This document shows, piece by piece, positions 54,270 through 64,000 of a stretch of 64,000 nt of DNA. Source of the stretch: Gracilaria domingensis (Eukaryota; Rhodophyta; Florideophyceae; Gracilariales; Gracilariaceae); assembly GCA_022539475.1 (NCBI GenBank), contig VCMS01000158.1, forward strand, positions 59,751 to 123,750, in the 5' to 3' direction. The stretch's first letter is position 1. Each line of letters opens with the position of its first letter. A model generated the notes under the pieces. The model did no database searches and was not told where the DNA came from. It saw nothing but the letters and a program-made list of their open reading frames with translations. Position numbers and translations under genes: made by a program.

Positions 54270-55015
54270 TGTTCGGGATAGGCGATTCTGGTACTTGGTT
54301 GAGACATAGGTTTCTGTCTCGTTTATCGCATCTTGCGGTATGTTTGCTGCATGGGCATTCTCGGTGTCGTTGCTTGTGAGTTCTTGCTTCGAGACCTTTC
54401 GCGTTTTACGATGAATGGATTGCTGGTAATCTAACCGATCACTTTCCTTCTTCTTCTTCCTTTTGCGAGTTACTAGGTCCCTCGACTTTTCTAGCGCAAC
54501 GTTTCTGTTTTGCTTTATCAATGGTACGTTCCATCGCAATTCAAATGTTTCCAACGGAGCATTGACTAACTTATGGATACTTTCTGCTTGCGTATACAGG
54601 TAAACGACCAATTTTATTTCATCTCTCCAGATCCATCATCGATCTTGAGAGACAAAATGAAATTGGTCGTTTACCTGTCTGACTGTTCGGGATAGGCGAT
54701 TCTGGTACTTGTTTGGGATATAGGCTAGATTCTCGTTTATCGCGTCTTGCGGTATGTTTGCTGCATGGGCATTCTCGGTGTCCTTGCTTGTGAGTTCTCG
54801 CTTCGACACCTTTCGCGGTTTACGATGATATGGTGGGCTGGTAATCTAACCGATCCCTTTCCTGCTTCTTCTTCCGTTTGCGAGTTACCAGGTCCCTCGA
54901 CTTTTCTAGCGCAACGTTTCTGTTTTGTTTTATCAATGGTACGTTCCATCGCATTTAAAATGTATCTAACGGATCATTGACTAACTTATGGATACTTTCT
55001 ACAGGTAAATGACTT
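54270..55015. repeat. Tandem duplication of about 335 bp
   Basis: The block starting TGTTCGGGATAGGCGATTCT at 54,270 recurs at 54,684 and continues colinearly (GCATGGGCATTCTCGGTGTC, CTTTTCTAGCGCAACGTTTC) to about 55,010. The copies differ by scattered substitutions. A third structure, the hairpin at 54,597-54,677, sits between them. Confidence 0.9.
54597..54677. repeat. Inverted repeat hairpin
   Basis: CAGGTAAACGACCAATTT and TTTCATCTCTC are mirrored by GAGAGACAAAATGAAATTGGTCGTTTACCTG; about 30-base arms with one small insertion and a 20-base loop. Confidence 0.9.
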
Positions 55016-55050
55016 TTGATGCGGACGTAGCTCACGAGTTGCAGGTGCAG

Positions 55051-55210
55051 GTTCCTCAAGTAGGGAACCATGCATCTGGGCATGATTCCCTACATGAGGA
55101 ACGGAGAGGATGAGGCGCTTCGCGCCTCATCCTCTCGGAGTGCGTATGTGTTCTACCGATCCAGCACTATGGTGGAGGTGCAGTCTGCGGCATCTGCCGC
55201 AGATTGCGTC
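55051..55210. repeat. Three consecutive hairpins
   Basis: GTTCCTCAAGTAGGGAA with its complement TTCCCTACATGAGGAAC (55,051-55,102). A perfect 15-bp stem GAGAGGATGAGGCGC around TTC (55,105-55,137). CAGTCTGCGGC around ATCT with GCCGCAGATTG (about 55,181-55,207). Confidence 0.9.
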
Positions 55211-55501
55211 TACACCCGATCCATTATGGGGAAATGGTACATGTAATATAGCGAAGTAGTGGTTAGCAAAAGCGGTCGATAGAAGAATAGATACGAATAA
55301 AACGGTATGATTTCATAATGGGCATCATCTGTACTAGCACTAGTATTCCATGCGTTGCAGGGTATCATTCCGCAGAAGGTATCGTGTAATGTGCACCTTA
55401 ATGGAAACTGAACCTAGACTTCGCGAAATACAGTTCAGGTAGCCCTCGACTAAAGAACTAGCACGAGTGGAAAACCCCCCAGTATTTACTGCACAGAGAT
55501 T

Positions 55502-55609
55502 CTGGACGACCCAAGCAATTATCTGCAAATTTTGAAATAATTGATCTCGATATTTTTTCAAAAAATTTACTGGACGACCCTTGCCAATTTCTGGACGACC
55601 CTCGCCAAA
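55502..55609 (+). repeat. Short direct repeats next to the right insertion junction
   Basis: CTGGACGACCC occurs three times (55,502, 55,570, 55,591), each followed by a variant of (T)TGCCAA or AAGCAA, within 130 bp of the point where gag resumes. Repeated subterminal motifs are common near transposon ends. Confidence 0.7.
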
Positions 55610-55634
55610 AACTAGCATCTGTAAGAGACAGACG

Positions 55635-57420
55635 GAGGGCTGCTCCTGTGAAGGATGTCGCAGAGGATCTCCGTATCCTACGGTCCGACGTCAACACTGT
55701 GTTGGAATGTCTTGGAGGACCCGCTGCCTTCGTGGAAGGAGTTGAGACCCGATTCGATCGGATTCGAGAGCGTCTGGAGACGTTGGAAAAAGCTGCTATG
55801 GCAGGATTCAACACTCCGGCAGAGCCGGTTGCCGTGTCGCACCGCGACAAGCACACTGGTCGGGATAGGTCTCGCCGCAGGCGGAAGTTCAAGGAAGAAG
55901 ACCAGGACTCGGACTCGTCGAGTACGTCGACTGACAACCCGGATGGCCCGGAAGGTTCCGACTCGTCGGACTCGTCCGAGGACGATCGTCGCGCTGGGCG
56001 CTATTTACGCTCAAAGCGGTCGTCGGCCTCCCATGGTGCCGTTCGAGCTCGTTCGAAAGGACGGAAACACTCCGGCCTTAAGGAGCTGAAGCCGACAAAC
56101 CCGATGTATCGGAAGTTATTGTCTTACCGGTACTACCGTTTGGAAGATTCCTCACTGGATCGTACACCCCGTGGAACGGGAAGAGTCAAGGATTGCATCA
56201 AGCGCATGCAACTCTCTCTTCGTAACCGGACCTTTTCTGGAGAAGACCCAGTGTTGGTGCTTGATTTTCTTGCCCGCTTCATAGCGGAAGCCGATATTCT
56301 CGGAATGAATGAAGGCCAAGCGTACATCGCGTTACCGTATTTCTTACGTGGTGTGGCCGAGGACCAGTACAACTCCATGCGGAGCTCTTCACGGGCCTCC
56401 GAGGAGGGAGTTACCTGCTGGCCCGAAGCAGTTCAATACCTGCTGAGGTCATACGCCACCAATGATGCTATTGGGAATGCCATACTCGCTTTGCGAGACA
56501 CTCGTCAGCGTCAGGGAGAGACCGAAACCGATTACTCGGTACGCCTGAACAAGGCTTTCCACCGCAGTGGGAATGTCTACCCCGTCGGGGAACGCTGCAC
56601 GATGTTCGTGGATGGGCTGGACCCTGCTATCAAGACCTTAGTCGCCCGCTACCGCGAGGATAAGCGGAAGGTTACCTACATCGAGTTGGTCCAGTACGCT
56701 CGAGCGGAAGGTGATGCACTACGTACACGAGGCCCTAGTACTAGGATCAGGTCCGCCAAGGCGTTGATGATGGAGAACAAATCCCCATCTTTGTCGCTGA
56801 TAGCGAATGAGGCCTCCCAACGGGAGTATGATAACGTACAGCTTGCCCATGATGGGTTGGGTTCCATTCCAACGACCGAACTACCGTCGACAACGGACCC
56901 TTCTTTCGACACGGCCCAAGACGGCACCCTGCTTTACGCAGATGCCAACCGTGTTCACGGACCTCGAATTCCGTACTCGAACGGAGCAACCCGTTTTCAA
57001 CGGCCCGGATGGAAGGACACCCGACCTCGGGTAGGGTTCACCGATGCTCGAAATGCGGCCCCGCGTACGGGTGATAGATTGGCAATCTGTCACCTCTGCT
57101 ACACGCATGGTCCCATCTCGCCCCAGTGACTACTCTCCATGAGAGATATGGCCAAAGTTACGGTGAACTACGAGGCCCTCACTCCTGAGGAGAAGCAATC
57201 CGTCCCAATGACGTCGTATCTGCGTGCCAAGACGGACTTTTCACATGCCGTCACGACAGCTCCGCCACAACGGAATGTCCCCGCACAGCCGGTACGCCCT
57301 GCTCCCCAGGTTGTTGCCGATCAAAACACCGCTCATGCGGGACCCCACGGCCAACGGGCCCATGCACTCGTTGCCGAGGAACCTGAGCAGCCGCCGCAGG
57401 CGGAAGCCCAGGGAAACTAA
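55635..57420 (+). pseudogene. 3' part of gag, copy C
   Basis: Resumes the gag frame of copy A at GAGGGCTGCTCC and continues through the capsid-like domain, where it has TAC at the site of copy A's nonsense mutation. It reaches CHLCYTHGPISPQ, where the zinc-knuckle His is Pro and the last Cys codon is TGA (57,127-57,129; copy A has TGT). The frame continues afterwards to the normal TAA at 57,418-57,420. Confidence 0.9.
57411..57417 (+). promoter_or_regulatory. gag-pol -1 frameshift slippery heptamer, copy C
   Basis: G GGA AAC immediately before the gag TAA, identical to copy A. The -1 frame (GGG AAA CTA AAC GAG) is open into protease. The hairpin TCTCCC-TTTC-GGGAGA lies at 57,430-57,445. Confidence 0.8.
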
Positions 57421-60400
57421 ACGAGGGAGTCTCCCTTTCGGGAGAGACGTCCTCAGGATCGAGGCTGTTGACGTCCGAGGCGTCACTGCCTCGCACCCCG
57501 GTGAAAATCCTTTCGAGGAGAGACGCCGCTGACGCGGATTCGGAACACCTTGGTGTTTTGCGTCGACCGTGGATACGGGTGAAGAATAACCGGGTCCCGG
57601 ATAGAATCATGGTGATGGCCAAGCGTAACTATAAGGTATACGCTGACCTTGGCCTTGACTCCCAGTTTATGGTGCGTTACCTGACTGTATTAGACACAGG
57701 TGCAGGTCCGAACTTCATAGTTGAATCGCTCCTAACACCGCCATTGCGGGCTCGTATGCGCAGCGGCACCTTGCCGGACGTCGCAGATGCGAACAACAAC
57801 CCGTTATCAACGGTGGGAACAATCGGCTTAGTCGTGCGTTTGGGAACATATGTGGTGAAGGTCGACTTCATCGTGTGCCGGTCATTAGCTGCCCCAATCA
57901 TCTTGGGTTGTGACTATTGCGACAGGTTTGTCGATTCGATAAGACCCCGCCGCAGGCGTGTGGAACGTGAGGACGGTTCGTCCGTCCCTATTGTTCGTCG
58001 TCCGCTAAAGCGTGCGTCGAAGAAACATGTTCCTCTGCCTGCTGCGCAGGAATCTCAACCAGCTCCACGTGAGTCCACCAAGCTTCGCGTCGCTGCGTCG
58101 ATCGCAATCCCGCCGGAGTCCCAAGTAATGGTGTCAGTTAATTCCCGCCAACACGGTCTTCGGGTTATTCAACCTCTTCCCTCGTTGTACGAGAAATACC
58201 AACTCGCTGTCGCGAATGGTGTTGTGCAAGTCACACCGGATAATCCGTTTCGGATACTTGTTGCCAACCTTGGCAGTACCCCCCAGTATCTGGTGAAGAA
58301 CCAAGTCATTGGGTCTGTGACACCGCACCCGCTCGCGATGCTCCCAACGAAGATGACGGCTGCCGATGTCCTCGGATTAGTTACCTCCGAAGAGGACGAC
58401 ACCCCATCTAAGGAGGGGGAGGAAGCGGTTGTTTTCGCGGGTACAACTACCGTTGCAACGGAGAAGTTACCGGCTGACTCGGAAGCCAACCCTGTGTCAG
58501 GGACAGAAGAGCGCAAGCCCACGAGCTACGACAAGGTTGACCCCTTGAAGGCGCTCGAGGAACTTGATCTCGGTCATGTACCGGAGTCGCACCGTGAACG
58601 TCTGAGAGACATGTTACGGGAGTTTACCACAATGTGGGATGGCTCTCTTGGAGAGATAAATGCAACGGAACACCGTATCGATTTGCTGCCGAATACGCGT
58701 CCGATAGCGCAACCCCCTTACAGGGCAGGACCGAAGGCTCGGGAAGAAGAACAGTTCCAAGTGGATAAGATGCTCCGCGCAGGCGTGATTGAAAACGCCC
58801 AGTCGCCATGGGCATCCCCAGTTGTACTGGCACTCAAAGCCGACGGAACCTGGAGGTTCTGTGTCGACTACCGCCGGCTTAATGACGTGACGATCAGAGA
58901 TACGTACCCCATTCCTCGTATGTACGAGTGCATCGATTCGCTCGGCAACGCTACCGTGTTCACGGCATTGGACGCCAATTGGGGATACTGGCAAGTTCCC
59001 GTTAGGGAGCAAGACCGCGATAAGACCGCGTTCGTTTGCCACTCGGGCAGTTACCGCTTCAAGCGGATGCCTTTCGGCTTAACCAACGCCCCCGCTACCT
59101 TCCAGCGTGCAATCGACATCTTGTTGAACCGCTTCAAGTGGCGGACTTGTCTCGTCTACCTTGACGATATTATCGTGTTCTCCAGTAACCTGGACGACCA
59201 TCTCGCCCATGTCAGGGACGTGATGACCACTCTGCGCAATGCAGGTATAACCCTCAAGCTGAGGAAGTGTGAATTCTTCACCGATACTGTCAAGTATCTT
59301 GGACACATCATCCGTCCAGGACGGTTGATGATCGACGAGGCTCGCGTCAAATCACTCGCCAAGGCGAAAGCACCGCGGACTCAAACGGAATTACGCTCCT
59401 TCTTGGGCTGGTCAACGTCTACAGACGATTCGTGCCGAACTTTTCGGACATTGCGGCTCCCTTAAACGCACTCTTGCGGAAAGGTCAGCCACCGAAACTG
59501 GACCCATTCACGCCCGCACAAGCGGAAGCATTTAACTCATTAAAGGAGGCTGTCACATCAGCACCGATCTTATCGTTACCACAACCCGGCCTGCCGTTCT
59601 CTGTGGACACGGACTCAAGCGACCACCAAGTGGGATGCGCATTGTTCCAAACCAATCCTGAAGGAGAACGAAAGCCAATTGGTTATTGGTCACGTTCGCT
59701 GAACGTTCACGAACGGAACTACTCCGTTTCGGAGAAAGAGTGTCTCGCAGTTGTTTGGGCACTTTCTACTCTCCGCTCCTATCTCTTGGGTGTGCACTTT
59801 ACCGTGTACACGGATCATTCCTCGTTGAGGTGGTTGATGAATATTTGCGATCCATCAGGCCGCCTCATGCGGTGGAGACTCCGCCTTGCGGAATTCGACT
59901 TCGAGGTGGTATACAAGAAGGGGACCCTGAACACTCAGGCGGACGCGTTGTCACGCTTACCCACTGATGGGGAGACTGTTGTTGCCGAAGACGAGGAAAT
60001 ACCTTGCTTCGTCGTTGACGACAATAACCCGGAACCCCCGGAATGGCAGTTTGACAACTGGCCAGAAGATTGGGACGATATGGACGCTGACATTGACGAA
60101 CTGCTGGCTGCAGGCGAAAATGAGGCTGCAAAGCCCCTACCGGGGAATTTTGTCCCGGTAGCACCGGAAGAGATGATCCGAGAGCAACATGGAGACCCGT
60201 TTTGCATCAGGGTCCGTGCCCGGCTTAACGGTGGTGATACCCTCCCATTCGAGGTTAACGACATCGGCTACCTCGTGAGGACCGTCGAGTCACACCCACA
60301 AGTTGTGGTACCACACTCGTTGCAAACGAGGATCCTACACCTTTCGCATTACGCAAAGCTAGGCGGCCACGCAGGTGGAAGGAAACTGTACCTCACTTTG

Positions 60401-62234
60401 AGGAAAGACTTCTACCGGCCCGCCATGGCGCTGGATTGTTACGCTACGGTGCGGTTCTGCACCGAGTGCGCGAAGAATCGCGTGAAGCTCCGAAGTAATT
60501 CAAAAAAGTGAAACTATTCCCTGCCAGGGCGCCGCTTGAATTTGTGGCAATCGATATCCTCGGACCATTGCTTACCACTCGGAGAGGTAACAAATTTCTT
60601 CTCGTTATCACCGATCGGTTCTCGAAACTGGTTCGGACAGTACCTCTCAAGAGGATTACCGCATTCACAGTCGCGAAGGCATTTGCCACGCACTGGATCT
60701 TTGTGTACGGCCCTCCTGTGGAGTTATTATCCGATAACGGAAAGCAGTTCGCATCCCGGTTCTTCCAGGATGCTTGCCGCATCATGGACGTAAAAATCTT
60801 TTCACAACCACTTACCATCCCCAGTGTAATGGGCAGGTTGAACGGTATAACCGTACGATGCTGGCATCTCTCCGTTCTTACGTTGCTGACCACCCAAAAA
60901 CATGGGACTTATACACTGACGCGTTAACCTTTGCGTATAACACGCAGGTGCACAGGACTACTGGTGTTTCCCCATTCGAACTGGTCTTGTCAAGGACACC
61001 CCCGCCTGTGGCGTTAGAATCACAAGCTACCTTGGGCAATTTCCCATCCGTGGGTGATTACCGCCAGAAATGGAAGGCGTCGCTAACGAAGTTAGTCCCC
61101 GCTGCCCGGAAGTCCATGGCAAAAGCCCAAGCCGCTTACAAGCGTGATTTTGACGCTCGCTTGCGAGGAAGAACCCCTGAAGCACTTACTGTGGGTCACC
61201 GTGTCTTCGTACGGAAGGAACACTACAACCCTGAAAGGGATAAACGTCATAAGCTCTCGCCCGTGGCGGATGGACCCTTCCAGGTAATCTCGGTTACACC
61301 GGACACTGTGGTGGTACAAGTCGCTGACGCGCAGGAGCGGATCTCCCGCGACCGCGTGGTACTGGCCCCCCACCCTCGTCTGAGGTTACCCCGTCTCGTA
61401 CGGAACCCGTGTCTACGGACTCAACAACACCGGTACAACCGGAAACAAATGTGGTGTCAAGACCTTCAGTCTTGCCCACCCCAACAGAGGCCTTACAGAC
61501 CTCCCGGTGGAGTCGGATCACCCGACTGCGTCGGAAAACAATAGCCACACTGGCACCCCCGTTTTACCCCATCGTTGGGTTCGCTAACCCGCGATGCGGG
61601 ACGCTCTGCCACTCCCCACGCCGCTCCATCTAAGGAGGGGGAGGAGGATATCCGCTCTGCTGAGGATTCAATTCCGACGTCGCGTCGTGAGAACAACCGT
61701 GCAGCACGGACTGGTCCGACATCTCCGGATGTTCCGGTCAGTGAAGGGACCACGCGCTCGCAACGATCGCAACATACACCCGTCCACGGGAAGTTTACAC
61801 CGTCGCCGGTTGAGGGCACTCACGCAGAAGCGGAATCATTGAAGTCACAAGAAACTCGTGGTTTACCAGCCGCGCTGGGTCAAACGGAGTCGAATGATGT
61901 CGCCGGCATAAAGCCGACGTCGTCGGAACGAAGCCCCACTGGGGAAAGCCAGCGACACCGCAACCCACCGCGCAACGCGATGCAGAAGGACCAGGAACCC
62001 TGGGAAATACTGCGGAGCAGCCTCGAGCAGAAAAAAAAGGGACCCCAAGTGCCTCGGTATACACTGACACCACCGTTGGTGGAATGCCGGACGCTCCGGG
62101 GAGAGTTCACGTCAAGGACGGTACGAAATCACCAAGTGCTGGGTATAAGATATCGGCGCAGGCGCAGCCGCGCGTCGAGATCGCGAGATCGAACGCCGCC
62201 GGCGGTGTCAAAAGCCCCGGTAACCCGGACGTAG
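57421..62234 (+). pseudogene. pol of copy C with several frameshifts
   Basis: Protease (VLDTGAGPNFIVES, intact at the site of copy A's stop), reverse transcriptase (YLDDIIVFSSN), RNase H and integrase follow in the order of copy A and are nearly identical to it. Frame breaks occur near 59,410 (one base lost in the segment equivalent to FLGLVNVYRRF), 60,500, 60,790 and 61,370. Several DNA-level deletions lie in the C-terminal linker (about 61,550 and 61,950). In copy A the RT segment FRPYRPYRAGP has one YRP unit more than copy C, a small in-frame indel. Confidence 0.9.
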
Positions 62235-62957
62235 CCGTTCAGAACGGGAATCAAAAAGTTGGAAAAATTGGAAATTCAACGGCGCAGCCGTTGAGCGACA
62301 CCTGTAACAGGGAGGCGGTTCTCCCAAGGGAGCGTGGAAACCAACCGTTGGAGCAGTCACGCGCACGCACGGTGGTCGAGCCCCGTGAGAAGGCATCTCC
62401 CGCGTCAAGCGGAAACGGCGATCAGCAAGCCGCTGCGGCACCGACTGAACCGTCACGACGGAAGGATCCACGCAAACTTGCGGTATGACGGCAAGGCGTC
62501 GCCAGCTCATCTAGCGTCCCACCCCTCAAAGGGAATTGCCACTGCCGAGCGGGATACTGCGCGGGCAGAAATGCGCGCCATGAGAAGGCGAGGCGACCAC
62601 CGTGATTCGGGTATTGAGCGCCCCCTAAGAGGTGAAGCAATCGCACGAATTACGGCAAGCCGCGCGGAAGTTCCACTCGTGGATATCGCACCCCCACAAG
62701 GGTTGTCGCAAGGAGATGTGACTACAACACGGCAAGGCCGGCAAGTGTACGTTCAGGAGTACGTTGTCGCCGACATTGTCGGGCATACCTGGGACCAGGA
62801 GGGCATCTTGTTATACCGCGTCCGTGGGTACGGTTACGACCCAAGTTGGGATACTCTTGAGCCAATCGAGCACCTGCCTCGCTCGAAGGTCATTAGTTAT
62901 CACCGTAAAACGGGTACTGCACCGCCAGCGACGCTGGATCAAGCCCAAGTGGGATAA
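62084..62957 (+). pseudogene. Chromodomain frame of copy C
   Basis: Begins with the same MPDAPGRVHVKDG as copy A, in the frame -1 to pol. It is broken by a TGA (62,486-62,488; copy A has CGA) and by a small deletion near 62,520. The chromodomain itself is intact in frame at 62,740-62,920, with RVRGYGYDPSWDTLEP; one Trp of copy A (RVRWYGYD) is Gly here, a change in the aromatic core. Confidence 0.8.
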
Positions 62958-63345
62958 GGTTGCCGTGGAAACGGAGGAAGTCAGATCGTTGGCACACACA
63001 CGTCATGCGACGGGAATGAGTCCATACCACCTTGGTGGGAATGCTCGCCGTATGGACGGTTTGACCGGCTTGAGTCGCTCGAACACCGATATTCGGAAAG
63101 AAGACTCATTCCTGAGGGTTTTTCATCCAGCTCGCTGGTAGTGGCACCCACGCCACGCAGTGGGTATGATTTTTCACCTCGGAAGGGTGCGCGTTTTCGG
63201 GCGTACCGCAAAGCAAAACCGGCTATGCCGGGAGGAACAAAAGGACACCGTCCGAGACTGGTAAGAAGAAAGGATACTCTTTATCTCAAGCTACACTGCT
63301 GTATTCAGGTATACACCCAAGCTATGGGGACGGAAGAGACGACGG

Positions 63346-64000
63346 CTACTGGCCGGTACCACCGCCCTCCTCGGGAGGTTGTACACCGATAAGGCGTTGA
63401 GCCAAGGACTCGGTCATTGCGGCGACATCGCCGGAGGCCATGTTTGCGCCCAGACCCGCGCCGCGGAGGAAACGAGCAATGATAGCTCCTTCGTCCATAC
63501 CCACAGGCGGGGGATTCGCCTCGGAGGCCGCAACCGGAGGGACCGGAGCAGGGTCTGCAGCTGACTCCATCGCGACGGGGACCGTGCTCGGCGCAACGCC
63601 GCTCGCTCCCTCCGCCGGAGGTTCAGGCGTCTCGTCCATCACTCCCCATCGTCACCACCCGTATCATCGGGATCGTTATCCATCATTGGGGCAACCTCGA
63701 GGTAATCTTGGTAGTACTCGTCGGAGTCAACGAACCCAGTGGAGTGATCGGCCGGCACGCGCCGGGGAGCGAAACGGAGCTCAGCCGCTTCCTCAGCGGA
63801 GATCTCCCGGTACTCCCACGGGTCGAAGAAGACATAGTCGCCCGCCAAGGCGGTATTTCTTCCCATACCTGGGCCGAAGCCACCCGTGTTGGGGGAGTCC
63901 GCTCGTCCGCTCTGTGCGAGAGGGACTTCACTCCAGTCGACGCCATCGATATAGTCCAGCAAACCGAGGACTTCTTCGTTGTTGGCACGACCCCCAAGGG
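63346..64000 (-). pseudogene. Antisense ORF of copy C, diverged and frameshifted, runs off the edge
   Basis: In the same place and orientation as the antisense ORF of copy A. Aligned segments include NTALAGDYVFFDPWEYREIS, RRVPADHSTGFVDSDEYY and EGAIIARFLRGAGL. By hand count about 77% of residues match over a 105-residue block. One frameshift lies near 63,640 between the two frames. The Pro/Ala hinge is shorter than in copy A. The N-terminal two thirds lie beyond the window. Confidence 0.8.

Larger units (their letters stand above)
42059..55634. mobile_element. 13.6-kb insertion within gag of copy C
   Basis: Copy A reads GATGAAGTGAGGGCTGCTCC across the junction. The left half of copy C ends ...GATGAAGTGA and the right half begins GAGGGCTGCTCC, so nothing of gag is lost and only GA is shared: a 2-bp target duplication or coincidence. 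One base inside each end is GTCTGT (left) and ACAGAC (right), a weak 6-bp inverted repeat. The inside carries at least seven genes or gene remnants, including a Plavaka/CACTA-like transposase near the right end. It could be a large composite transposon or captured chromosomal DNA. Confidence 0.55.
40751..64000 (+). mobile_element. Ty3/gypsy retrotransposon copy C, interrupted and running off the right edge
   Basis: The 5' LTR (40,751-41,523), leader and 5' gag up to 42,058 are followed by 13.6 kb of unrelated sequence. From about 55,635 gag resumes at the next homologous base and pol, chromodomain and antisense ORF follow in the order of copy A. Over gag and pol the two copies are nearly identical. 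Copy C has several frameshifts in pol and one nonsense mutation in gag, so it is dead. Its 3' LTR would lie beyond the window. Confidence 0.85.

Noticed and set aside
53813-55210. Hairpin cluster as a CRISPR array
   Set aside because: The hairpins differ from one another, there are no regular repeats with unique spacers, and the DNA is eukaryotic.

Overview
The window is a piece of a eukaryotic nuclear chromosome. It has cut-and-paste DNA transposons, Ty3/gypsy LTR retrotransposons with a chromodomain, and eukaryotic genes without recognisable spliceosomal introns. A two-domain NADPH-thioredoxin reductase C (NTRC) with a plastid-type leader indicates a photosynthetic host. An intron-poor alga, plausibly a red alga, fits best; this is inference, because no rRNA or marker gene is present.

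Layout. 1-4,200: a decayed Ty3/gypsy copy (copy B, minus strand). 4,600-9,600: an unrecognised broken gene, a PIF/Harbinger transposase remnant, hairpin repeats and a second broken coding region. 10,298-27,064: a piggyBac-type DNA transposon with TTAA target duplications and 183-bp terminal inverted repeats. Its transposase reading frame is split by a complete Ty3/gypsy element (copy A, 13,723-25,528, minus strand) with two 779-bp LTRs and a CGTAT target duplication. 27,374-32,040: a very GC-rich island with an intramembrane signal peptide peptidase, a low-complexity protein of unknown function and NTRC. 34,405-37,862: a small AT-hook/basic-region protein, a class V aminotransferase-fold protein without its PLP lysine, and an NAD-dependent glycerol-3-phosphate dehydrogenase. 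39,055-40,107: a solo LTR-like remnant and a transposase fragment.

40,751-64,000: a third Ty3/gypsy copy (copy C, plus strand). Its gag frame stops at 42,058 and resumes, at the next homologous base, at about 55,635. The 13.6 kb between carries a coiled-coil ORF, a ribulose-phosphate 3-epimerase fragment, a ketopantoate-reductase-like gene, two convergent HAD phosphatase paralogues (one with a lost nucleophile), a ParB-fold protein, a GC-rich foldback element, a Plavaka/CACTA-like transposase and a cluster of hairpins. It behaves like one large insertion.

The retrotransposon family is the most unusual system here. It has gag and pol joined by a canonical -1 slippery heptamer (GGGAAAC) abutting the gag stop, and a chromodomain in the -1 frame after a second heptamer (AAAAAAG). 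It also has a covarying stem-loop in the LTR and a long antisense ORF (644 aa in copy A) beginning next to the 3' LTR. Copy C keeps a diverged version of this antisense ORF. The second unusual system is the piggyBac-type transposase, in which a PD-(D/E)XK nuclease-like domain lies between the second and third catalytic aspartates.
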